This document shows positions 47,851 through 56,388 of a stretch of 64,000 nucleotides of DNA, one piece after another. A program made the translations under genes and the position numbers. The stretch covers positions 3,904,501 to 3,968,500 of the forward strand of contig NZ_CP018049.1 of the NCBI RefSeq assembly GCF_002934065.1. The letters are read 5' to 3'. How positions within the stretch are numbered: the stretch's first letter is position 1; every line of letters starts with the position of its first letter. The stretch is from Pseudomonas orientalis. GTDB lineage: Bacteria > Pseudomonadota > Gammaproteobacteria > Pseudomonadales > Pseudomonadaceae. The notes beneath the pieces are model-generated. The model made no database searches. It saw nothing but the letters and a program-made list of their open reading frames with translations, and was not told the DNA's origin.

Positions 47851-48239
47851 CTGCGTAGTCGCCACATGGGCACGACCATTGCCACGCACCTGGTGATACC
47901 GGCACTGGCAGCCTTCAACGCCCACTACCCCAACATCCAGATCGAAATAGATGCCAGCGACCGCACCGCAGACCTGGCAAGCGAAAACATCGACTGTGTC
48001 ATTCGCGGCGGTGATCTTCGCGACTCCTCCCTGATCGCCCGTCGCTTGGGCAGCGTGGAATTCGTCACCTATGCGGCCCCTGCCTACCTCGCTGCGCGCG
48101 AACCGCTCTGCCATCCCTCGCGCGCGCCAATACCCTTTCGGTGGTGTACATGCCCAATCGGCATCTGAGCGTGCGAGTGCGGGCATTTGTCGATTGGCTG
48201 GTCGAATGTTTTGCGACGCACCCGCATGTGATGGCTTGA
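47851..48239 (+). pseudogene. LysR-type regulator remnant (5' truncated, frameshifted)
   Basis: Plus-strand reading shows part of a LysR effector domain (GTTIATHLVIPALAAFNAHY, DCVIRGGDLRDSSLIARRLG, EFVTYAAPAYLAA). After about 48110 the frame is lost, and the C-terminus (VYMPNRHLSVRVRAFVDWLV ending HPHVMA) continues in a different frame. The HTH is missing. Confidence 0.85.
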
Positions 48240-48288
48240 ATGACACCGGCAACGCGTGGCCTCACGTGTTGCCCTCTCATCGCAACGG

Positions 48289-49038
48289 TCAGTAACCAAC
48301 CCCGCGCACGCCGCCCGAAGCGCGAATGGACTCTCCGGTGATCCAATGCGAATCCTCGGATGCGAGGAAGACGGCAAGCGCAGCGATATCTTCCGGCTCA
48401 CCGAAGCGCCCTAGCGGCGTTCCTGCCAGCAGCTTCTCGCCCAATTCTCCGGCAAAGTTACCGTGGGTACCTGGCGTATTGGTATGCCCTGGCAGGATGG
48501 AATTGACCCGGATGCCCCGTACGCCCAACTCGCGCGCCAAAGCAAAGGTCAAGGTATCGACGGCCCCCTTGGTGGCCGAGTAGACGCTGGAGGCCAGGTA
48601 GGGGTCGGTGCTGAGGATGGAACTGATATTGATGATGCTCCCACTCGCTCCTAGCAGCTTGACCGCCTCGCGCACTGCCAGCAGATAGCCCAGCACGTTG
48701 AGATTGAACTGTTTGTGGAAGGCCTCTTCGGTGAGGTCATCGATCATCTGGAACACCGCCAAGCCCGCGTTGTTGACGAGAATATCCAGGGTTCCATGCT
48801 CAGCCCTTACGGTATCGAACAGACGCACGACATCGGCGCCTATACTCATGTCGGCCTGTAAGGCATAGGCGCTGCCTCCCTGCTCGGTGATGTGTGCGAC
48901 TACGGCCCCGGCCTCGATCTGGCTGGATGCGTAATTGACGATGACTGTCGCACCCTGAGCGCTGAGTGCCTTGGCAATGCCCGCGCCGATGCCTTTGGAG
49001 GCGCCTGTGACTACCGCGATTTTTCCTTCGAGTTTCAT
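48289..49038 (-). CDS. SDR-family oxidoreductase (unit 1 of paralogous SDR/AraC pairs)
   Basis: A 249-residue SDR: VVTGASKGIGAGIAKAL, VNNAGLAVF, INISSILS (Ser) and YSATK. The C-terminus ITGESIRASGGV is family-like (glucose/3-oxoacyl-ACP-reductase type). Divergent from an AraC_N-type regulator. Substrate unknown. Confidence 0.9.
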   Translation of the reverse strand: MKLEGKIAVVTGASKGIGAGIAKALSAQGATVIVNYASSQIEAGAVVAHITEQGGSAYALQADMSIGADVVRLFDTVRAEHGTLDILVNNAGLAVFQMIDDLTEEAFHKQFNLNVLGYLLAVREAVKLLGASGSIINISSILSTDPYLASSVYSATKGAVDTLTFALARELGVRGIRVNSILPGHTNTPGTHGNFAGELGEKLLAGTPLGRFGEPEDIAALAVFLASEDSHWITGESIRASGGVRGVGY

Positions 49039-49227
49039 GTTTGATTTTCTCTGAGTCAGGGTTCTACTGAAGGCTCGTCGCCACCGGTCTCTGGCCGGAA
49101 CGCAACGAACTACGTGCCCTAGTATTCGCCCCCCGCCTGCTCCACCGTATGCCGGTTTCTCGCACATCCTTGCCTATTCTTCTCACACGGCTTGCGCTGT
49201 CCCGATAACAAGATCATCTTCTCAGCC

Positions 49228-50100
49228 ATGGACAAAGCAATGGCAGAACTGCGCAGCATCGTGATGCGCGCACACGATAAATGGACCGATACGGGATTGC
49301 CACGCGTGCAAATGGTCCGCGCCGAGGCATGCGCCGACCAGGTCTATCAGCCCATGCTGCATTTGGTGCTTCAGGGGCAAAAGACGCTGTCGATAGGGGA
49401 TGCCGTATCTCGATACGTGGAGGGCAGCTATTTTCTGGTACCCGTGGATGTACCCGCGACGGGGCAGATTCACAGTGCCGCCACCGACCAACCCTATCTC
49501 GCTGTCAGCCTCACCCTAGATCCGGTGGTGATCTCGACGCTATTGTTTGAAGACCCCAGCACCGCCAAGCCCTCCAGAGGCTCCTGCTTTGAACCTGTGC
49601 AGGCACCGGCCGAGATGATCGATGCCTGGTTGCGCATGCTGCGCTTGATGGATCACCCCCATGAGGCTGCGGTTCTGGGTCCCATGGCCGAGCGCGAGAT
49701 CCTGTTCCGCGCATTGCAGGGCCCCCTGGGCGGGGTGCTGCGAGACGTTGCGCGTCCGGAGGGTCGACTGGCGCAAATCCGACGGGCGACCCTGTGGATC
49801 CGCGAACATTACACAGAGCCATTTCGCGTGGAGCCGCTGGCTATGATGGCGGATATGAGCGTGGCGGCCTTCTACCGCCATTTCAAGTCGGTGACCGCCA
49901 TGACGCCCATCCAATACCAGAAGCGCCTGCGTTTGCTGAGGGCACGCTGGTTGCTGCTGTTCGACACGCGAGATGCCACCTCGATTGCCTACACCATGGG
50001 CTACGAGAGCGCTTCGCAATTCAGCCGCGAATACGCACGGCTTTTTGGTCTGCCGCCGGCGCGCGATGCAGCAAGATTCAAACTGCCGCCCGCGGCCTAG
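49228..50100 (+). CDS. AraC-family regulator (AraC_N type), unit 1
   Basis: A 290-residue regulator with an N-terminal AraC_N cupin-like domain (VYQPMLHLVLQGQKTLSIGD, LVPVDVPATGQIH) and a C-terminal HTH_18 pair (MADMSVAAFYRHFKSVTAMTP, IAYTMGYESASQFSREYARL). Divergent from the SDR above; paralogous to the regulator at 52396. Start ATG of MDKAMAELRS chosen, though ribosome site is weak. Confidence 0.9.
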   Translation: MDKAMAELRSIVMRAHDKWTDTGLPRVQMVRAEACADQVYQPMLHLVLQGQKTLSIGDAVSRYVEGSYFLVPVDVPATGQIHSAATDQPYLAVSLTLDPVVISTLLFEDPSTAKPSRGSCFEPVQAPAEMIDAWLRMLRLMDHPHEAAVLGPMAEREILFRALQGPLGGVLRDVARPEGRLAQIRRATLWIREHYTEPFRVEPLAMMADMSVAAFYRHFKSVTAMTPIQYQKRLRLLRARWLLLFDTRDATSIAYTMGYESASQFSREYARLFGLPPARDAARFKLPPAA

Positions 50101-50134
50101 GCAAAACCCGTTTCGTGAAAACGGGGCATCGCAC

Positions 50135-51112
50135 CTAGAGATCGGTGATGATCGTTCCGGGAATGCTCTCGGCGAACCTGTTACCAAAAACGCCTACGGG
50201 CGTTGCAAAGCCGGAGCGTCGGTCACCGTCCAGAACGCGCCGCGCCGCCTCGATGGCCGCCAGCGGTGTGTAGGAATATCCGTTTACCGTCTCGATCCTC
50301 GAACACACCCTGCTGCCATCTTCCGCTATCACCTCGACCACAGCGCGGGCTCGATGGGCATCACGCTCCTGAGCACTGGGACCATCGGGCAGCAGTGACA
50401 AATCACCCTCAGGAAACGCATCACCGGAGATATGCACAAACATCGCGATGTTCGGTATCCGTGTCGTATGCCAACCGGTCACCAAATCGCCGAATGACAA
50501 CGGCACACACAAGGCCTCGCCGTCACCAAAATCAAAATGGCGTGGCTGGGCGTCCGGGGTCGAGATCAGTACGCCATCGATTCGCGCCAGCACACCCGCG
50601 CCGATGATCTCGCCAACGCTCATCGCCGACCCCCGGGACATCGATCCCGGTACCTGGAGTGCGATGCTCAACGCCAGGGGATTCGTGACGCGCTGGGCAA
50701 CGTGCGCCGCGAGGCTATCAGTGGGAACAACATCCCAGCCAACGCCGGGCAACAGCATCACTCCTGCCGTGGCGGCTTGCATGCTTAATTGCTCGGCCAG
50801 CCGATAAATATTGATCTCTGCGGTGATATCCAGGTAGTCGACCTTGGCTACGATGCACGCTGCCATCAGAGCTGGAGCCGTATGCGCAAAGGGGCCTGCG
50901 AAGTTCAGCAGCACACTGATGCCCGACAGCGAACGCGCAGCATCGGCGTCTGCCTCGAACACGCGATAAGGCACTTCAAGCTGATCGGCGAAATCGACCA
51001 GAGCCTGGCGATTGCGACCGCCTATTTCGAAAGGCAGACCCAGTGCCTTGGCCCGATGGGCAGCCATGCGGCCGGTATAGCCCGTGGCGCCATAAATCAG
51101 AAGTGTGTTCAT
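50135..51112 (-). CDS. Saccharopine-dehydrogenase-like NAD(P)-binding protein
   Basis: A 325-residue oxidoreductase-like protein with N-terminal Rossmann LLIYGATGYTGRMAAHRAKA and the LLNFAGPFAHTAPALMAACI segment of the trans-enoyl-reductase/saccharopine-dehydrogenase-like family. It overlaps the VOC gene stop by four bases (ATGA) and belongs to the three-gene minus unit with VOC and SDR. Substrate unknown. Confidence 0.85.
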   Translation of the reverse strand: MNTLLIYGATGYTGRMAAHRAKALGLPFEIGGRNRQALVDFADQLEVPYRVFEADADAARSLSGISVLLNFAGPFAHTAPALMAACIVAKVDYLDITAEINIYRLAEQLSMQAATAGVMLLPGVGWDVVPTDSLAAHVAQRVTNPLALSIALQVPGSMSRGSAMSVGEIIGAGVLARIDGVLISTPDAQPRHFDFGDGEALCVPLSFGDLVTGWHTTRIPNIAMFVHISGDAFPEGDLSLLPDGPSAQERDAHRARAVVEVIAEDGSRVCSRIETVNGYSYTPLAAIEAARRVLDGDRRSGFATPVGVFGNRFAESIPGTIITDL

Positions 51113-51510
51113 TGGACGTGCTGCCAGTTCTTGAAGACGAATTCCAAGCTGTACCCGTCCGGGTCCAGCACATTGGCGGCGTAGTAATCGGGATCGTAGT
51201 GCAAACGCGCGCCAGGTGCGCCGTTGTCGTCACCGCCATTGTTTAGCGCCGCAGCATAGGCGGCTTCAACCTCGGCCTTACTGTGTGCGACGAACCCCAC
51301 ATGCAGCGCCCGCCCTTCGACGACGCCGTTGCGCAACCAGAAGAACATCCGCCCATTGGCGCCAAACCCCTTCAGGTCAGGATGCCCGGGCGGGCCATCC
51401 AAGCCGTCGTAGTCCAATCGAGCTGTGATGCCCAACGGCGCGAGCGCCGCTTCGTAAAAAGCTATAGAGCGTGCAATGTCGCTGACCGACAGGAAAATAT
51501 GATCCAGCAT
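51109..51510 (-). CDS. VOC-family (glyoxalase/dioxygenase-like) protein
   Basis: A 133-residue single VOC module: LDHIFLSVSDIARSIAFYEA, HVGFVAHSKAEVEAAYAAAL, YAANVLDPDGYSLEFVFKNW (metal Glu in LEFV). It is translationally coupled to the saccharopine-dehydrogenase-like gene. No specific substrate recognised. Confidence 0.87.
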   Translation of the reverse strand: MLDHIFLSVSDIARSIAFYEAALAPLGITARLDYDGLDGPPGHPDLKGFGANGRMFFWLRNGVVEGRALHVGFVAHSKAEVEAAYAAALNNGGDDNGAPGARLHYDPDYYAANVLDPDGYSLEFVFKNWQHVQ

Positions 51511-51521
51511 GGTGACACCTC

Positions 51522-52265
51522 TCAGATAATGTAGCCGCCAGCGACTTCGATGCTTTGAGCGTTGATCCAGGCGCCTTCTTGCGACAGCAGCATGGCGATG
51601 ACCCGTGCAACATCTTCGGGCTCACCCACCCGGCCAAGTGCCGTCTGCCCGGCCAGCAGGTCTTCGAACTCATCGTTGAGCCCACCGCCCAACTCGGTAC
51701 GAATCGCACCTGGGGAAACCGCATTGGCGCGGATACGGCGCTCGCCGAACTCCTTGGCCATGTACCGGGTGAGCACCTCCAGCCCGCCCTTGAAGGCTGC
51801 ATAAGGCGCTACCCCGGCGGTGGCCACGCGGGTCGTGGCGCTGGTCAGATTGACAATGCTCGCGTGCTCTCCCAGCAGTGGCAGCAACGCCTGAGTCAGG
51901 AAGAATGGCCCTTTGAGGTGAACATTAAAGAGGCCGTCAAACTGCGCCTCGGTGGCTGACTCCAGCGGATTGAGCAGACCGTAGCCCGCGTTGTTCACCA
52001 AGCCTGCGAGCACTGTCGTGCCCCAGACTTCCTGAATGACCGTGGTCACACTGCTGCGAAAACCCTGGAAGCTGGAAACGTCGGCAACATCGAGTTTGAG
52101 CGCAACGGCTTTACCGCCCGCCTGCTCGATGCGCTGTACGACCGCCTGCGCAGCCTCTGGGTGAGCGTTGTAGGTGAGGATGACGCCCATGCCGCGTTGC
52201 GCTACGTGTTCCGCTGCACTGGCACCTATACCGCGGCTGCCACCTGTGATGACGATTACGCTCAT
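51522..52265 (-). CDS. SDR-family oxidoreductase (unit 2)
   Basis: A 247-residue SDR with VITGGSRGIGASAAEHV, VNNAGYGLL, VNLTSATTRV (Ser) and YAAFK (Tyr/Lys). The second of two adjacent ATGs was chosen since GGAGC lies six bases before it. First gene of an SDR-VOC-dehydrogenase unit and divergent from the paralogous AraC_N regulator. Confidence 0.9.
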   Translation of the reverse strand: MSVIVITGGSRGIGASAAEHVAQRGMGVILTYNAHPEAAQAVVQRIEQAGGKAVALKLDVADVSSFQGFRSSVTTVIQEVWGTTVLAGLVNNAGYGLLNPLESATEAQFDGLFNVHLKGPFFLTQALLPLLGEHASIVNLTSATTRVATAGVAPYAAFKGGLEVLTRYMAKEFGERRIRANAVSPGAIRTELGGGLNDEFEDLLAGQTALGRVGEPEDVARVIAMLLSQEGAWINAQSIEVAGGYII

Positions 52266-52395
52266 GATCATGCTCCGCTGCTCGTTGAATGAGCCTCCAC
52301 GGTAAGGGACTGGGGCTTGATGAGCGCGACGGTTCCTGCTTCAAACTTGCCTGTTTCTGCTTTTCGCTTGCACTGCGCACCAAAGCCACGTCAGC

Positions 52396-53289
52396 ATGCC
52401 CGGCATGAACAGCCAACTGAATGAACTGCGCACCCTCGCCGCCAAGGCCGAAAACCGTCGCACCGAGACGGGCATCCCGCGCGTGGCGATGGTCCAGGGC
52501 AAGATCCCGGAGCACATGCTCGCTGCGGTCTACGACCCGATGATCAACCTGATTTTGCGGGGCAGTAAAACCATGACGGTGGGCGACCGTACGTTGCGGT
52601 ACGACCCGGCCACCTATTTCGTCATGTCCATCGAGTTACCAGCTGTGGGGGCTGTCCACCCTGCCGTCACCGGCGAGCCATACCTGGCGATCAGCTTGAC
52701 ACTCGATCCCATGGTGCTTTCGACACTGCTGGCGGACCTGCCCAAACCTGCCGGGCGACACGATCACGATCCTGGCTTTTCGGTCGCCGCTACCACACCC
52801 GAATTGATGGACGCCTGGGTGCGGATGCTGCGCTTGATGGGCAAGCCTGACGACATCGCGGCACTCGCCCCTGCGTATGAGCGCGAGATTCTGTTTCGCG
52901 TGCTGCAAGGGCCTCATGGCTGGATGTTGCGAGAGATCGCGGCGCCCGACACGGCCATGGCCAGGGTAAACCAGGCCATCCAATGGATTCGCCGTGACTA
53001 CGCCGAACCCATCAGGGTCGAGAGCCTGGCGCAGCGAGCGGCTATGAGCGTCTCGGCGTTCCATCGTCATTTCAAGGCAGTGACTACGTTAAGCCCCTTG
53101 CAATATCAAAAGCGCGTACGCCTGCTGCAAGCGCGCATGCTGATCATCGCCAGTGCCAAAAGCGTCACGTCGGCGGCATTCGAGGTTGGTTATGAAAGCG
53201 CGACCCAATTCAGTCGAGATTACGCACGAGTGTTCGGATTACCTCCAGCGAGGGACGCGGGGAGAATCCTGGAAGCGACAAAGACCTAG
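52396..53289 (+). CDS. AraC-family regulator (AraC_N type), unit 2
   Basis: A 297-residue AraC_N regulator closely resembling the product at 49228 (for example AMSVSAFHRHFKAVTTLSPLQ and VGYESATQFSRDYARVFGLP). It is divergent from the SDR unit 2, as the paralogue is from SDR unit 1. Likely activates its neighbour operon in response to a small ligand. Confidence 0.9.
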   Translation: MPGMNSQLNELRTLAAKAENRRTETGIPRVAMVQGKIPEHMLAAVYDPMINLILRGSKTMTVGDRTLRYDPATYFVMSIELPAVGAVHPAVTGEPYLAISLTLDPMVLSTLLADLPKPAGRHDHDPGFSVAATTPELMDAWVRMLRLMGKPDDIAALAPAYEREILFRVLQGPHGWMLREIAAPDTAMARVNQAIQWIRRDYAEPIRVESLAQRAAMSVSAFHRHFKAVTTLSPLQYQKRVRLLQARMLIIASAKSVTSAAFEVGYESATQFSRDYARVFGLPPARDAGRILEATKT

Positions 53290-53435
53290 GATCACTGCGA
53301 ATGCAGTTGTGGCTTCCTAGGTGACAGCCATACCCGCCACGTTGGGGGAATTAACCCAGTGGAATTTACGAATTTGTAGCAACGGGGATAGAAGACGTTG
53401 AACGCCCTGCTTAAATACACATGCCCACGAGGCTG
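53290..53435. other. Gap before the repeat/IS66 relic
   Basis: Nothing recognised in these 146 bases. Confidence 0.4.
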
Positions 53436-53454
53436 CTATCGGCCAGAAGCGGTC
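53436..53454. repeat. 19-base dispersed motif, copy B
   Basis: CTATCGGCCAGAAGCGGTC, identical save one base to the copy at 55691, on the same strand. Confidence 0.7.
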
Positions 53455-53504
53455 ATTCCGGAAGAAAAATAAATCTGTCACCTTTCACCACTGAATTCGA
53501 TTGA

Positions 53505-53681
53505 ATGGCCCATGCACGGCGCAAATTCTCCGACCTGCACTCCACGAACAAAAATATGCTCGCCGAGCAGGCACTGCGCTCTATCCAGTTGCTATACGAA
53601 ATCGAAAATAAGATCCGCGACCTTGAACCAGATTTACGGCGACAAATTCGGCCCGAAAAAGCCGTCCCCGTAATGGATTGA
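53505..53681 (+). pseudogene. IS66-family transposase remnant
   Basis: Open frame of 58 codons, beginning MAHARRKFSDLHSTNKNMLA and running through IQLLYEIENKIRDLEPD to PEKAVPVMD, matches the central IS66 TnpC transposase (AHARRKFFDLH..., LLYEIE). All flanking parts of the roughly 500-residue enzyme are missing. No inverted termini were found. Confidence 0.82.
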
Positions 53682-53940
53682 AGCGCCTAAACCTGCCGGC
53701 TTTGCAAGCCGGTACTTGTAGCGCCGATCTAAGCTCCTCTTACCATTTTCAAACCACACAACCTTCCATGTGCCATATTTGACCCGCTCTCGGCCTGTAG
53801 CCTTTCACCTCAGACCAAAGACATAAAAATTACTGTCCGCTAATCGCCCAAAATGCGATTCCATGGCCTATAGCTTTTCTATATACGTCAGATACTTAAG
53901 CATTAGAGCCCTCTCTGGGCTTTTCCTTGGAGCTAGCGCG
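53682..53940. promoter_or_regulatory. Upstream region of the chemoreceptor gene
   Basis: Contains a CCGGCTT-TGC-AAGCCGG hairpin at 53696-53712 without T-run. No further gene seen; the chemoreceptor promoter presumably lies here. Confidence 0.4.
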
Positions 53941-55566
53941 ATGTTTCCCAATCTCAAAGTCCGCACTGGAATGGTCGTTGTACTGTTCACGTTCGTTTTG
54001 ACGTTGTTGTTTTCGGTGGTTAACAACTGGCATTCATCCGAGCGCAGCCACGATCAGATCAGCGAATTGGATCGGGCGACGAGTCAGATTGATGGAATCA
54101 ACAACTCCTTGCTGTTAGCAATTCGCACTAGTGCCAACGTGTCCTCGGCCTTTATAGAAATCATGGCCGGGCGTCAGCAGGATGCCGAGGCCCGCCTGAT
54201 TCTAAGTGAGGCTATCTGGAAGGAGGCCATTGCCAAGATTGAGGCCTCCACCGCCGACATCACCGAACCGACCCTAAAAGGCTATGTCCGTGAGCTTAAG
54301 GCTGCGTTTACCGAGTACGGCGACGCCGTCGTCGGCCAGCGGGCAGCTACACGTGCACAGTCGGCGAAGGATTACTTTCAGGTGAATATTGCCGCGGGCA
54401 AAGGCATGACCAAACTACAAGCTGTACGCGTCAAATTGGTTGATGAGCTAGATACCCGTAGCAAACAGATAATGGCAGAGTCGGCTGATCGTCTTAAAGT
54501 CTCGCAGACTATGGCGATCACTCTAGCCGTAGTGACCTTGGCGTTGGCTTTGCTGTGTTGGGGCTTTATCTCCAGCAGCGTTTTACGCCCACTGCGTGAG
54601 GCAGGCGTACACTTCCGACGCATTGCCGGTGGAGATTTGACTCAGCCGGTTATGGTTCCTGGACGTAACGAGATTGGCGAGTTGTTTACCGAACTACAGC
54701 AGATGCAGGTTAGTCAACGCGAGACGCTCAGCCTGATCGCCAGTTCTGCCACGCAGTTGGCTTCCGCTGCCGAAGAACTAAATGTAGTAACAGAAGAAAG
54801 CAACCGCGGCCTGCAGCAGCAGGACCAGCAGCTAGAGCAGGCGGCAACTGCAGTAACCGAGATGACCAGCGCGGTCGAAGAGGTAGCGCGTAACGCTACA
54901 TCCACCTCACAAGCTGCCTCCGCTTCCGACAATCTCTCCCAGAAGAGCCGAGCGCAAGTGCGGGAGAATATCCAAGGAACAAAGTTGATGGCGTCGGAGA
55001 TCCAAGACAGTGCTAGACGTATCCAGAACCTAGCCAGTGAGGTGCAAAACATTAGCACAGTACTGGATGTAATCCGCTCAATCTCCGAACAGACCAATCT
55101 GCTGGCCCTGAACGCAGCCATCGAGGCCGCACGTGCCGGCGAGGCAGGGCGTGGCTTCGCGGTCGTAGCCGATGAAGTCCGCACGCTGGCTCATCGTACT
55201 CAGGCATCGACTCGTGAAATTGAGCAGATGATCGACATGGTGCAAAGCAACGCCGAGCAGGCTGCCGATGTCATGCGTTCAAGTACGGCCAAGGCTCAAG
55301 ACAACCTCACTATCACCCAAGCCAGCGGTAACGTGCTGGAGGAAATCTTCTCTGCAATCGGTGAGATCAACGAGCGGAACCTGGTGATCGCCAGCGCAGC
55401 AGAGGAGCAGGCTCAGGTGGCGCGCGAAGTTGATCGTAACCTTATAGCCATCCGTGATCTCTCAGCGCAGTCAGCAGCAGGAGCGATGCAAACCAATTCT
55501 GCGAGCCATGAATTATCGCGCTTGGCATTGGACCTTAACGCGCTGGTAGGTCGCTTCCGCATATAA
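53941..55566 (+). CDS. Methyl-accepting chemotaxis protein with four-helix ligand domain
   Basis: A 541-residue receptor. TM1 at about 10-30, a periplasmic four-helix-bundle-like domain (about 35-185, predicted Tar/4HB type), TM2 at about 186-208, HAMP (LRPLREAGVHFRRIAGGDLT) and signalling domain with the tip QTNLLALNAAIEAARAGEAG near 383-402. The start has GGAG nine bases before ATG. Codon use is less GC-biased than in surrounding genes and the gene is bracketed by 19-base repeats, both consistent with acquisition. Ligand unknown. Confidence 0.92.
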   Translation: MFPNLKVRTGMVVVLFTFVLTLLFSVVNNWHSSERSHDQISELDRATSQIDGINNSLLLAIRTSANVSSAFIEIMAGRQQDAEARLILSEAIWKEAIAKIEASTADITEPTLKGYVRELKAAFTEYGDAVVGQRAATRAQSAKDYFQVNIAAGKGMTKLQAVRVKLVDELDTRSKQIMAESADRLKVSQTMAITLAVVTLALALLCWGFISSSVLRPLREAGVHFRRIAGGDLTQPVMVPGRNEIGELFTELQQMQVSQRETLSLIASSATQLASAAEELNVVTEESNRGLQQQDQQLEQAATAVTEMTSAVEEVARNATSTSQAASASDNLSQKSRAQVRENIQGTKLMASEIQDSARRIQNLASEVQNISTVLDVIRSISEQTNLLALNAAIEAARAGEAGRGFAVVADEVRTLAHRTQASTREIEQMIDMVQSNAEQAADVMRSSTAKAQDNLTITQASGNVLEEIFSAIGEINERNLVIASAAEEQAQVAREVDRNLIAIRDLSAQSAAGAMQTNSASHELSRLALDLNALVGRFRI

Positions 55567-55690
55567 AGTTTCCTTGTTAGTAGCGAAGCTGGAAAGCTTG
55601 CTGGTGGGCGGCTATCCCGCCTCGCGTAATTCAACCGGCGACCATTTATGCGGCAGCAATTGGCCGTTTTGAGCCTGCCGCGATAGGCAA

Positions 55691-55709
55691 CTATCGGCCA
55701 GAAGCGGAC
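55691..55709. repeat. 19-base dispersed motif, copy C
   Basis: CTATCGGCCAGAAGCGGAC, downstream of the chemoreceptor. Confidence 0.7.
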
Positions 55710-55852
55710 GTCCAGCCCACCACGTTATTCAGGGAGAAGCTGCCAACAGGAAGGCAATCTTGAAAAGGATATAAACTCGTCTGGCGGTGTCCCAGACGTC
55801 AACATACGGAAATAGATTCGTGCAGATTCATATTATCTACACCCGAACAATC

Positions 55853-56062
55853 ATGTTGCTCTCCAAGCATCCTTACCAATCATGGAGAGAAATTCAAAAT
55901 CAGTACCCTGATTACATGACTTCGCTCGGCCCTTGGGAAGAAGATACGGTCATCGAATACCTTGCAGATGAATACCCAGAACTTTCCCCGCATCCGCAAG
56001 AGCAAGTCAATGCGTTCATAGCGGATACTCAAGAGGCAAGAGTGCTTACTTTTGCCGCGTAA
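55853..56062 (+). CDS. Small hypothetical protein, uncertain
   Basis: A 69-residue acidic, Trp/Tyr-rich protein (MLLSKHPYQSWREIQNQYP, LADEYPELSPHPQEQVNAFI). The frame opens 22 codons earlier with a GTG, but neither start has a convincing ribosome site. The composition looks protein-like. No family recognised. Confidence 0.5.
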   Translation: MLLSKHPYQSWREIQNQYPDYMTSLGPWEEDTVIEYLADEYPELSPHPQEQVNAFIADTQEARVLTFAA

Positions 56063-56388
56063 ATCGTCTTAGCGAGCATTCTCAGAAGCTCGCCCTCGAC
56101 GTCCGCTTTGTGTCGAAAGGCGTCTTTCGGTAACGACATTGGGACCTCGCTACGCCGAAAGCCGCCCTTCATCTCCACTCCAAACAACAGAATATCTCCA
56201 GGGGAAACACAACAAAAATTCCTAACGCCGCCGGTCGAACTACCCTCAAGAACCGCTCTACCACGCTGATGACAAGGCTAACAGCTTGCGCGCCCACAGC
56301 CGCCAACCTCGACCGCAGACAGGGAAGTTCGGACGTCTTTTTCACGCCCAACCCGGCGCACCCTCAAACCTGTCATGAGTATCAACCC
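56063..56388. other. Gap before the frameshifted chemoreceptor
   Basis: No gene or repeat recognised; probably holds the promoter for the receptor gene. Confidence 0.4.

Noticed and set aside
53505..53681. A small functional gene
   Set aside because: It matches only an internal part of the IS66 transposase and has no ribosome site.
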